From NCBI GenBank assembly GCA_902463875.1, contig CABQHR010000006.1, positions 1 to 23,701 on the forward strand: 23,701 nt of DNA, given 5' to 3'. A program made the translations under genes and the position numbers. This DNA is from an uncultured Collinsella sp. GTDB taxonomy: Bacteria > Actinomycetota > Coriobacteriia > Coriobacteriales > Coriobacteriaceae. Below the pieces are notes generated by a model. That model saw only the letters and a list, made by a program, of their open reading frames with translations, had not been told where the DNA came from and did no database searches. Every line of letters begins with the position of its first letter. Position 1 is the first letter of the stretch. Below, piece after piece: positions 14,247-21,432 of this stretch.

Positions 14247-15287
14247 ATGTCTGAGCTCAACCCCGTCCGCATTGCCGTTATCGGCGCCGGTGCCATGGGC
14301 CGCAACCACATCCGCTTTGTCACCGAGGAGCCCGAAGCCGAGCTCGTCGCCATCGCCGACGCCTTTGAGGGCGCCCGCGCCACGGCCGAGGCCGCCGGCG
14401 TGCCGTTTTACACCGATCCCGCCCAGATGATGGACGAGGTCAAGCCCGAGGCCGTCATCATCGCCACCCCCAACGACCTGCATCTGGGCGTTGCCCGCGA
14501 GGCCGTGAAGCGCAACATCGTGCCGCTGGTCGAAAAGCCGATCTCCAATGACCTCGAGGATGCCCAGACCTTTGCCGCCGAGGCCGAGACCGCCGGCGTG
14601 CCCGTGCTCGTGGGCCAGCACCGTCGTCACAACCCCTTCGTCAACAAAGCCAAAGAGATCATCAAGTCCGGCGAGCTGGGCAAGCTCACCGTGTCGAGCT
14701 TCCACTACATGATCTATAAGAATGACGAGTACTTTGATGTCGAGTGGCGCCGCAAAAAGGGTGCCGGCCCGATCCTGGTCAACCTGGTGCACGACGTCGA
14801 CCTGCTCCGCTACCTGCTGGGCGAGCCCGTCGCCGTCCAGGGCATGCAGTCCAGCGCCGCCCGCGGTTTTGAGACCGAGGACTCCGCCGTGGTCAACGTC
14901 CGTTTTGCCGATGGCGCGCTCGCAAGCATGACCATCTCCGATGCCACCGCCAGCCCCTGGAACTGGGAGGCCACCGCTCGCGAGGACCCGCAGTACCGCC
15001 CCTTCGACGCCGATGCCTACTTTATTGGCGGTACCAAGGGCGCCCTGTCGCTGCCCCGCCTGCACCAGTTCTCCTACGACGGCGCCTCCAACTGGCACAA
15101 GCCGCTGCAGATGGAGATTCCGGCCGTCGACCCGGCGCTGCCGCACAAGATGCAGCTCAAGCACTTTGTGAAGGTCGTCCGCCGCGAAGTTGAGCCCGTC
15201 GTAACCCCCGCCGATAACGTCAAGACGCTCACGCTTCTCAACGCCATCAAGGAGGCCGCCGAGACCGGCCAGCTCGTCGAGCTGTAG
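14247..15287 (+). CDS. Gfo/Idh/MocA-family oxidoreductase
   Basis: This 346-residue dinucleotide-dependent dehydrogenase has an N-terminal Rossmann fold with GAGAMG (13-18), the conserved EKP (96-98) with K97 near the nicotinamide, and the C-terminal alpha/beta domain containing NLVHDVDLLRYL (179-190), where H182 is the expected catalytic histidine and D185 supports it. The family oxidises or epimerises sugars, inositols and sugar acids. AAGGAG lies 6 nt before the ATG. It is the last gene of the SDR-MFS cluster and precedes a terminator. An SDR and a Gfo/Idh/MocA enzyme next to one transporter suggests two redox steps on one imported compound, such as oxidation and re-reduction in an epimerisation. 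That pathway is inferred. Confidence 0.9.
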   Translation: MSELNPVRIAVIGAGAMGRNHIRFVTEEPEAELVAIADAFEGARATAEAAGVPFYTDPAQMMDEVKPEAVIIATPNDLHLGVAREAVKRNIVPLVEKPISNDLEDAQTFAAEAETAGVPVLVGQHRRHNPFVNKAKEIIKSGELGKLTVSSFHYMIYKNDEYFDVEWRRKKGAGPILVNLVHDVDLLRYLLGEPVAVQGMQSSAARGFETEDSAVVNVRFADGALASMTISDATASPWNWEATAREDPQYRPFDADAYFIGGTKGALSLPRLHQFSYDGASNWHKPLQMEIPAVDPALPHKMQLKHFVKVVRREVEPVVTPADNVKTLTLLNAIKEAAETGQLVEL

Positions 15288-15359
15288 CACCTTAGGACAG
15301 GCCGCGGCAGAAACCCCATGCCGGGCCCCTCGGTCCGCCACAAATAAGCCCCTCTTCTT

Positions 15360-15396
15360 TGCCCCGCGAGCAGCCTCCTGCCCGCGGGGCATTTTG
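15360..15396 (+). terminator. Terminator of the SDR-MFS-Gfo operon
   Basis: TGCCCCGCG (15360-15368) pairs with CGCGGGGCA (15383-15391) and is followed by TTTTGC. It lies about 75 bp after the dehydrogenase stop codon. Confidence 0.75.
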
Positions 15397-15455
15397 CTAC
15401 GTTGTCGACGATTTTTCTGGAGCGGGGGCTATTTTGCACCTCGGCTTGATTCGTT

Positions 15456-15480
15456 CGTCCCAAAACAGTCTTTTGGGACG
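15456..15480. repeat. Perfect 10-bp hairpin upstream of tex
   Basis: CGTCCCAAAA (15456-15465) pairs with TTTTGGGACG (15471-15480) over a 5-nt loop. The same TTTTGGGACG(GG) sequence forms part of the large inverted repeat at 10755-10846, pointing to a shared repeat family. Confidence 0.55.
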
Positions 15481-15535
15481 GGTGGTATCCTTGGTAGCCC
15501 TGTGCTGCAAACGCACCTTAAACGCAAGGAGTCCC

Positions 15536-17683
15536 ATGGATCTTATCGCCCAGCTCGCCCGCGAGCTCAACCTTAAGGCCGCCAACATCGAGGCGGCCGT
15601 CAAGCTCATCGACGAGGGAAACACCATTCCCTTTATCTCGCGCTACCGCAAGGAAGCCACGGGCGGCATGGACGATGTCGCCCTGCGCGCGCTCGACGAG
15701 CGCCTGTCCTACCTGCGTAATCTTGAGCAGCGCAAAGAGGACGTCATTCTGCTCATCGGCGCCCAGGGCAAACTCACGCCCGAGCTCGAGCAACAGATTC
15801 GCGAGGCCACACAGCTTCAGCGTGTCGAGGACCTCTACAAGCCCTACCGCAAAAAGCGCATGACTCGCGCGCAGAAGGCCCGCGAGGCAGGCCTGGAGCC
15901 ACTCGCCAACATGATCATCATGCAGGCCTCGGCCAAGGGCAGCGCGCTCGACGCCGCCGCGGCATACGTCAACGAGGAGGCCGGCTTCGACACGCCCGAA
16001 AAGGCGCTCGCCGGCGCCGCCGACATCGTGGCCGAGACGGTGGCCGAGGACCCCGAGAACGTCGCCGACCTGCGCGCCTTTACGCAAAACACCGCCGACA
16101 TCGTCGTCGAGGCCACCGACCCCGCCGAGAAGACTCCCTACGAGCCGTACTACAGCTATGACGAGCCACTGCGCCGTATACCCAACCACCGCGTGCTGGC
16201 TATCGACCGCGGCGAGCGCGAGGGCAAGCTCCGCGTGCGCGTGAACGTCGACGGCGCTGCCGCTACGGCACGCCTCGGCAGCCGCTGGCCCCGTCGCCAG
16301 GGCGTGTTTGCTCCCGTCTTTGACGCCGCCATCGCTGACGGTTACAAGCGTCTCATGGCCCCCTCGCTGGAGCGCGAGGCCCGCGCCAAACTCACCGTTC
16401 GTGCCCAGACCGAGGCCATCAACGTCTTTGCCAAGAATCTCGAGGGCTTGCTCTCGGCGCGCCCCGTGCGCGGCGCCCGCGTGCTCGCGCTCGATCCGGG
16501 CTACCGCACCGGCTGCAAGGTCGCCGTCATGGACGAGACCGGCAAGCTACTCGACCACGGCGTGGTCTATCCCACCAAGCCGCGCCACGACGTCGCCGGC
16601 ACCAAGCGCGAGCTCGCCCGCCTCGTCAAGAAGGACAGCGTCAACACCATCGTCATCGGCAACGGCACCGCCAGCCGCGAGACCGAGGAAGTCGTCTCGG
16701 AGTTTATTGCCGAGCAGGCACCCAGCCTTCGCTACACCATCGTCAACGAGGCGGGCGCGTCGGTGTACTCCGCCTCCGAGCTCGCCAGCCAGGAATATCC
16801 CGACCTGGACGTCACCGTACGTGGCGCCATGAGCCTGGGCCGCCGTCTGCAAGACCCGCTGGCAGAGCTCGTCAAGATTCCGCCCCAGTCCATCGGCGTT
16901 GGCCAGTACCAGCACGACCTTGACCAGGCCGAGCTTTCGCGCACCCTGGGCCACGTGGTGGAAGACGTCGTCAACCGTGTGGGCGTCGACGTCAACACCG
17001 CGAGCGCAAGCCTGCTGGGCTACGTGTCGGGCATTACGCCGAGCGTGGCCAAGAACATCGTGGCCTACCGCGAGGAAAACGGCGCCTTTACCGATCGCCG
17101 CCAGCTCAAGAAGGTCCCCAAGCTGGGACCCAAGGCATACCTCAACGCCGCGGGCTTTCTGCGCATCAGCGGCGGCAAGAACCCGCTCGACGCGACAAGC
17201 GTCCACCCCGAGAGCTACGAGGTGGCCACGGCCGTCCTGGAGCGTGCCGGTGTGGCGGCCAGCGAGCTCAGCCGCGGCGGCGTGCCCGACATCGAGCGCC
17301 GCCTGGGCAGCATATCGACACTGGCAAGCGACCTGGACTGCGGCACTCTCACGCTCATCGACATCGTCAACGAGCTCAAGAAGCCCGGTCGCGACCCGCG
17401 CGACGACGCACCCGAGGTGATCTTTAGCCGCTCGGCGCTTTCCATCGACGACCTGGAACCCGACATGGAACTCAAGGGCACGGTGCGCAATGTTGTGGAC
17501 TTTGGCGCCTTCGTCGACGTGGGTGTGCACCAGGACGGCCTCGTGCACATCTCCAAGCTGGCCAACCGCTTCGTCAAGCACCCCAGCGACGTCGTACGCG
17601 TCGGCGACACGGTAAAGGTGTGGGTCGAGAAGGTCGACCGCGACCGCAAAAAGATCTCCCTCACCATGGTACAGGGGAAGTAA
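15536..17683 (+). CDS. tex: Tex-family RNA-binding protein
   Basis: This 715-residue cytoplasmic protein has the full Tex domain order: an N-terminal helical part with IPFISRYRKE (31-40), a YqgF/RNase H-like domain beginning at VLALDPGYRTGCKVAVMD, tandem helix-hairpin-helix repeats (about 483-545, VNTASASLL ... VPKLGPKAY), and a C-terminal S1 domain (about 643-715, GTVRNVVDFGAFVDVGVHQD). Tex binds nucleic acid and affects transcription and ribosome-associated processes; its exact task is debated. The start at 15536 has AAGGAG five bases upstream; the frame is open for 59 codons before it, through the hairpin at 15456, which is not coding. The last 20 bp of the gene recur at 20280-20299. A strong terminator follows at 17707. 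Confidence 0.95.
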   Translation: MDLIAQLARELNLKAANIEAAVKLIDEGNTIPFISRYRKEATGGMDDVALRALDERLSYLRNLEQRKEDVILLIGAQGKLTPELEQQIREATQLQRVEDLYKPYRKKRMTRAQKAREAGLEPLANMIIMQASAKGSALDAAAAYVNEEAGFDTPEKALAGAADIVAETVAEDPENVADLRAFTQNTADIVVEATDPAEKTPYEPYYSYDEPLRRIPNHRVLAIDRGEREGKLRVRVNVDGAAATARLGSRWPRRQGVFAPVFDAAIADGYKRLMAPSLEREARAKLTVRAQTEAINVFAKNLEGLLSARPVRGARVLALDPGYRTGCKVAVMDETGKLLDHGVVYPTKPRHDVAGTKRELARLVKKDSVNTIVIGNGTASRETEEVVSEFIAEQAPSLRYTIVNEAGASVYSASELASQEYPDLDVTVRGAMSLGRRLQDPLAELVKIPPQSIGVGQYQHDLDQAELSRTLGHVVEDVVNRVGVDVNTASASLLGYVSGITPSVAKNIVAYREENGAFTDRRQLKKVPKLGPKAYLNAAGFLRISGGKNPLDATSVHPESYEVATAVLERAGVAASELSRGGVPDIERRLGSISTLASDLDCGTLTLIDIVNELKKPGRDPRDDAPEVIFSRSALSIDDLEPDMELKGTVRNVVDFGAFVDVGVHQDGLVHISKLANRFVKHPSDVVRVGDTVKVWVEKVDRDRKKISLTMVQGK
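17664..17683 (+). repeat. tex 3' end, copy 1 of a flanking direct repeat
   Basis: The final 20 bp of tex including its stop codon match 20280-20299 with one mismatch, and similarity continues weakly for about 11 bp. The two copies bracket 2.6 kb of unrelated sequence. Confidence 0.65.
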
Positions 17684-17706
17684 CACGCAAAAACATGCCA
17701 TAAGCC

Positions 17707-17746
17707 GAGGGCCCGAACGTCCATCGAGACGTCCGGGCCCTCTTTT
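17707..17746 (+). terminator. tex terminator
   Basis: GAGGGCCCG (17707-17715) pairs with CGGGCCCTC (17734-17742), the stem continues with ACGT/ACGT past one mismatch, and CTTTTAG follows. Confidence 0.85.
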
Positions 17747-17771
17747 AGTTATAGATTAGAAGATTATTAGA

Positions 17772-18619
17772 TTACAGATTAATCCATAAAGCGGGGCGAA
17801 CGAAGAAGTCCGAGTCGACCCCGCAACCGCCGTTGGAGACCACGTCGCCGTCCATGCCAACGCCGGCCGCGAGACCCGAGTCGCTACCCGGCGAGCGTAG
17901 CCACCAGACGCACACGACGTTGTCATCCGAATCCCAACCACTTTGCTGTTTGAGTCGATTGGTGAGATAGCACCGGCGATCCTCGTCGGACATGAAGTAC
18001 TTATTTGCCTCGTCGACGGAAAGCAGTGTAGGAGCTCCGTCAATCTCCTTCATCTCGTCGCCCGTAAAGGCCTGAGATGCAAAATCATTTTCGAGCCATT
18101 TCTTAAGGTCGGAGGAATTCCAGTCGTTATCGTCTTCGTCATTGTCATCCTCATCCGCATTGAACGCGTGGGCATCGAGGGCCTTCTGGCTAACGACATA
18201 GGCGCGGTTGCCCTCGACCGCCAGGACGCGCCACTCGATAGGCTCCTTGCCGTTTGAGGCGTTACCGTCTTGCTCGTAGGAACCGAATTCAACCACGTCG
18301 CCCACCTGGCAGCCCTTAAAGGGATTCTTGTTAAACGCGGGGGCAACGATAAAGATGGCAATCAGCATGAGCGCGATGACGCCAGCCGCCGCGCCTCCGA
18401 TGATGAGCGGCAGCCTCTTCTTGCCACTAGCCTTACTGCCGGGCTGTGCACTCACAGCCTGCGGCGCAGGCGCGACGCCAGGCACCATGTCTGAAGCTAC
18501 AGCCGGATTATCGGTTTTGACTGAGGGGGGGTAACTGATGCCGCGGGGAACGGATTGCCGCAAGCCACACAGAACTTGGCCTCGTCAACGTTCTTGGTAC
18601 CGCATTTAGGGCAGAACAT
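17772..18619 (-). pseudogene. Zinc-ribbon / TM / DUF6273-like protein, frameshifted at a C7 tract
   Basis: Two frames together make one 282-residue protein. Frame 1 starts at 18619 (AAGGAG upstream) with a zinc ribbon MFCPKCGTKNVDEAKFCVAC (C3, C6, C17, C20). It then runs into PPQSKPIIRL and stops at 18497 after 40 codons. Frame 2 carries the rest: a proline-rich linker, a transmembrane helix (about 70-96, LPLIIGGAAAGVIALMLIAI) and a C-terminal domain resembling DUF6273 (GDVVEFGSYEQDG, PIEWRVLAVEGNRAYVVSQK, WWLRSPG, FFVRPALWI). The break lies at the G7 run on the plus strand (18525-18531); eight bases would restore the frame. An acidic repeat (DEDDNDEDDND) sits at about 157-167. It could be a true pseudogene, a phase-variable gene or a sequencing error. 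The protein would be membrane-anchored with a cytoplasmic zinc ribbon; its function is unknown. Confidence 0.75.
18525..18531. repeat. G7 homopolymer at the frameshift
   Basis: Seven G on the plus strand (C7 in the gene). One more base joins the zinc-ribbon frame to the TM/DUF6273-like frame with a smooth T-P-P-S-V-K junction. Confidence 0.8.
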
Positions 18620-18630
18620 GAGGTCTCCTT

Positions 18631-18659
18631 CCTTTCGTTTTCCTTTCGTTTTCCTTTCG
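18631..18659. repeat. 11-bp tandem repeat before the zinc-ribbon gene
   Basis: CCTTTCGTTTT occurs at 18631-18641 and 18642-18652, with a partial third copy CCTTTCG at 18653-18659. On the coding strand this is CGAAAGGAAAA repeated directly upstream of the AAGGAG ribosome binding site, and each copy holds an AAAGGA Shine-Dalgarno-like core. Slippage here would change leader length and perhaps expression. Confidence 0.75.
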
Positions 18660-18823
18660 CAATTCAAGGCTAGGCCCAAGGCAACCAAACTTGTTGCGCA
18701 ACATGTCCCGAAGGAGAAAATTCCTGTGCGAGCGGGAGCGTGTCCACGTTCACGTCGTACCCCACTCACGCTGACAAAACTATCCGTGGCTTCGATATAT
18801 AGCCACCGCATCCGTCGTTCAAA

Positions 18824-18903
18824 TTGCAAGTTCTTCTCACCGGATGGTAAAAACTTGCAAACTTTGCAAGTTTTTGTTACGCTCTGAGAAAAACTTGCAG
18901 ATT
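18824..18903. repeat. Two 40-bp palindromic units upstream of ATPase 2
   Basis: The heptamer TGCAAGT occurs at 18825-18831 and 18865-18871, and its complement ACTTGCA at 18853-18859 and 18893-18899, so the pattern repeats with an exact 40-bp period. The middle pair makes a perfect 13-bp palindrome, AAAAACTTGCAAA (18849-18861) / TTTGCAAGTTTTT (18863-18875), around a single C. The array ends 10 bp before the ATPase start codon and must overlap its promoter (possible -35 TTGCAA at 18855, -10 TACGCT at 18878). Confidence 0.75.
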
Positions 18904-18912
18904 GGACGAACG

Positions 18913-20202
18913 ATGAACGGACAGCCTGTAGCAAGGAATAATTACCTCAAGAAGCTGATCGCTTTTCGAGATTCAGATATTATCAAGGTCGTCACCGGCA
19001 TGCGGCGGTGCGGCAAATCAACGCTGCTCGACATGATGCGCTCCTATCTTGCCAAAGACGGCGTACCGGCCGAATGTCTCCTCTCCTTTCGAATGGAATC
19101 ATTCGAGCTCGAAGGAATTCGCGATTGGCGCGAGCTTTACCGCTATGTCGTCGAGCGGATGCCGTCGAGCGGGAAGTGTTATCTCTTCTTCGATGAGCTG
19201 CAAGAAGTTGCCAGCTGGGAGAAAGCCATCAACGCGCTGCGCGTCGACAAAGACTGCGACATCTACATTACGGGCTCGAATGCGTTTTTGCTCTCAAGCG
19301 AAATAGCGACCCTGATCTCGGGCAGATACGTCGAGATCAGAATGCACCCGCTGTCTTTCTCCGAATACCTCGACTTCCTTGGTCCGACAGAAGTCACGAG
19401 CAGATATGCCGTCTTTGGGCGGGAAGAGATCACCCCGCTCGACGAGCTGCTCGACCAATACCTGAAATTTGGTGGCCTCCCCTATCTCGCGATCTCAAAT
19501 TTGCCCGAACGAGAGATGAAAGACTACATCTGGAGCACCTATCAGACCATTGTCGGCCGCGACATCTTGGCCCGAGAGGCCCGCCGAGGACGGAGGGCCG
19601 TAACGAGCAGAGACCTACTCGATAGGGTTTGCGCCTATCTGGCCGACAACATCTCAAACCCGACATCGATCAACAAAATCGTCGGGTCTTTGAACGAAAG
19701 TGGGACAAAAACTTCGCACGGCGTCATCGACACTTGCGTGTCGGCGCTCGAGGAGACCTATATCTTCACTCATGCCCGCCGCTTCGACATCAAAGGGCGC
19801 GAGGTGCTTAAAACCGGCGGGAAATACTATATCGAGGACCTTGGGCTCCGTGCCCACCTCGACGGCTATCGTGGCAGCGATAGCGGACGCGTCCTCGAAA
19901 ACGCGGTATATAACCGCCTCGTCATCGATGGGTATCGGGTTTTCACGGGGCACATGCGGAATGCCGAGATTGATTTCGTCGCTATCGGTGACGGAGCGGA
20001 CCGCAAGTTTATCCAGGTCACGGATGCCATTGATGAGGAAGCCACGCGCAATCGAGAGCTGCGCCCCTTCGAGCTGAAATCGCTCGAGAAGGTTGCCGCC
20101 GGTTACGAGAAGATCCTCGTCGTCCGTCACGGCGATCACCCTACGGACATAGACGGCATCAGAATCGTTTCGGCTGTCGATTTTCTGCTTGGGCGCTTCT
20201 AG
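18913..20202 (+). CDS. AAA_14/DUF4143-type ATPase, cassette 2
   Basis: This 429-residue protein has Walker A GMRRCGKS (29-36), Walker B CYLFFDELQ (89-97, D94/E95) and the sensor-like ITGSNAFLLS (119-128), followed by the DUF4143-type C-terminal domain. The nuclease-like motif is E352-I-D354 ... F-I-Q368-V-T370, so the usual lysine is replaced by threonine, unlike ATPase 1 (E-V-K). It is therefore a different subfamily from the protein at 2982 and may not be catalytic there. I placed the start at 18913, where homologues' NYLKKLIAFRDSD block follows closely; the frame extends 23 codons 5' but only through the repeat array. The ribosome binding site (GGACGAACG) is weak. It is divergent from the zinc-ribbon gene, with a lower GC look than tex or transaldolase. 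Function unknown. Confidence 0.85.
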   Translation: MNGQPVARNNYLKKLIAFRDSDIIKVVTGMRRCGKSTLLDMMRSYLAKDGVPAECLLSFRMESFELEGIRDWRELYRYVVERMPSSGKCYLFFDELQEVASWEKAINALRVDKDCDIYITGSNAFLLSSEIATLISGRYVEIRMHPLSFSEYLDFLGPTEVTSRYAVFGREEITPLDELLDQYLKFGGLPYLAISNLPEREMKDYIWSTYQTIVGRDILAREARRGRRAVTSRDLLDRVCAYLADNISNPTSINKIVGSLNESGTKTSHGVIDTCVSALEETYIFTHARRFDIKGREVLKTGGKYYIEDLGLRAHLDGYRGSDSGRVLENAVYNRLVIDGYRVFTGHMRNAEIDFVAIGDGADRKFIQVTDAIDEEATRNRELRPFELKSLEKVAAGYEKILVVRHGDHPTDIDGIRIVSAVDFLLGRF

Positions 20203-20279
20203 CACCGGCGTCGCCCATCGCCATCGAAGACAGGGTCGTTTGACCGACCATTTAAACCTACCCCATGCATCCATCGCCT

Positions 20280-20299
20280 CCATGGTGCAGGGGAAGTAA
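20280..20299 (+). repeat. Copy 2 of the tex 3' end
   Basis: This matches 17664-17683 at 19 of 20 positions, including the former stop codon TAA. It is followed at once by the hairpin CGCTAAAG (20302-20309) / CTTTAGCG (20322-20329). One reading is that this is the original tex 3' end, displaced when the ATPase region inserted. Confidence 0.65.
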
Positions 20300-20310
20300 A
20301 CCGCTAAAGC

Positions 20311-20532
20311 AAGGGTCCCCCCTTTAGCGACGTGCAAAATCGCGAGTATTCTGCAATTTTTGCCGCTCCAGCCGGTCCCGCAGAGGCCCGCAGAGGCGAT
20401 AAAGTCAAAATAGCCCCCGTTTTAGCGCCTTAAGAGCCAAAACGGGGGCTGATTCGTGCTTCAACTAACTGGTAAAAGCCTTTACCTTGCAGAATACTCT
20501 CGATTTTGCACGTCGCGAGAGGGGGTACCTTT
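20311..20532. repeat. 222-bp MITE-like element with 46-bp inverted ends
   Basis: 20311-20356 pairs with 20487-20532 at 41 of 46 positions; the inner 30 bp (core GTGCAAAATCG...GAGTATTCTGCAA) have a single mismatch. Between the arms lie a tandem 10-bp repeat, CCCGCAGAGG twice (20377-20396), and a terminator-like stem (20412-20450). No coding sequence is seen. The right end is two bases from the transaldolase stop codon. I see no clear target-site duplication. Confidence 0.65.
20412..20450 (-). terminator. Probable transaldolase terminator
   Basis: AGCCCCCGTTTT (20412-20423) pairs perfectly with AAAACGGGGGCT (20439-20450). On the minus strand it is followed by ATTTTGACTTT, so it would end transcription from the transaldolase gene. 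Confidence 0.7.
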
Positions 20533-20534
20533 GC

Positions 20535-21239
20535 CTAGGGCAGGATATGGAAGCCGAGCGAGGCGATGTCCTTGGCAAAGCCGCGGACGGTGTCGAGCGA
20601 GACCTCGTACGGGTCGCGGCCGATGTTCTTGCGCTTGGCCAGGATGCTGTTGGGCACCGTGATGATCTGGCAGCCGCAGGCTTCTGCCTGGTAGATGTTG
20701 ATGAGCTCGCGTGTGGACGCCCACAGGACCTCGCAGTTGGGCTTGGCGGCGGCCTTCTTGACCGACTCCGTCATAAACGGAATGGGATCGACGCCGGTGT
20801 CGGCGATGCGGCCGGCAAAGAGCGAGATGATGGACGGCGTCTGGGCGTCAACAGCCTCGACCATCTCGTCGACCTGCGCGGGCGTGAAGATGGTGGTGAC
20901 GTTGACCTTGATGCCGTCGGCAGAAAGCTTGCGCACCAGCTCGGCGGTGGACTCACCCTTGGTAGTCACGCACGGAATCTTGACGTAGACGTTCTCGGCC
21001 CAGGTAGCAATCTCGCGCGCCTCGACCTCCATGGTCTCGACGTCATCGGCAAAGACCTCAAACGAGACGGACACATCGGTGATGTGGGCCAGGACCTCCT
21101 TGGCAAACGCGCGGTAATCCGTCACGCCGCCCTTCTTCATAAGGGACGGGTTGGTCGTGAAACCCTGAACGTTGCCGTTCTCGTACATGTCGAGCATGCC
21201 CTCGAGGTTTGCACCGTCAGCGAACACCTTGATTGCCAT
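20535..21239 (-). CDS. Transaldolase / fructose-6-phosphate aldolase family
   Basis: This 234-residue TIM-barrel aldolase of the small transaldolase (TalC/FSA-like) group would act in the non-oxidative pentose phosphate pathway. Features: an early D8 (VFADGA), TTNPSL (28-33), and the Schiff-base lysine K87 in YVKIPC, followed by the usual T-x-x-G block; LFAGRIAD lies about 50-60 residues later and ASTRE near 180. Length (about 215-235) is normal for this subgroup, much shorter than TalA/B. The start at 21239 has AAAGGA upstream; an ATG at 21263 lacks one. Whether it is a true transaldolase or a fructose-6-phosphate aldolase cannot be decided from motifs alone. It is a single-gene unit ending in the MITE-like element. 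Confidence 0.87.
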   Translation of the reverse strand: MAIKVFADGANLEGMLDMYENGNVQGFTTNPSLMKKGGVTDYRAFAKEVLAHITDVSVSFEVFADDVETMEVEAREIATWAENVYVKIPCVTTKGESTAELVRKLSADGIKVNVTTIFTPAQVDEMVEAVDAQTPSIISLFAGRIADTGVDPIPFMTESVKKAAAKPNCEVLWASTRELINIYQAEACGCQIITVPNSILAKRKNIGRDPYEVSLDTVRGFAKDIASLGFHILP

Positions 21240-21432
21240 CTGCCTGATTCCTTTCGTTAGCATACGGCCGATAAACTGCTAAACACTTTACCTATGTTTA
21301 TCAAGGCTTGAACTGCGGGTTTTTATCTTCTCGGCGAACGGTATAAACACCTCAGTGTTTGGATTGATAAATCGATTGAGCATGCAAAAGCAAAGAGTCG
21401 CAGTTTGAGCAAACGTCAGAATGCGGGATTCA
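21240..21432. promoter_or_regulatory. Transaldolase upstream region
   Basis: This 193-bp gap lies before transaldolase and after the HAD gene on the minus strand. GATAAAC (21270-21276) and GTTTATC (21296-21302) form an inverted repeat that could be an operator. A minus-strand TTGATA (21304-21299) is a possible -35, but no good -10 follows at normal spacing. Confidence 0.3.

Noticed and set aside
14175-15392. Minus-strand open frame of 405 codons opposite the Gfo/Idh/MocA gene
   Set aside because: Antisense shadow of a well-supported dehydrogenase.
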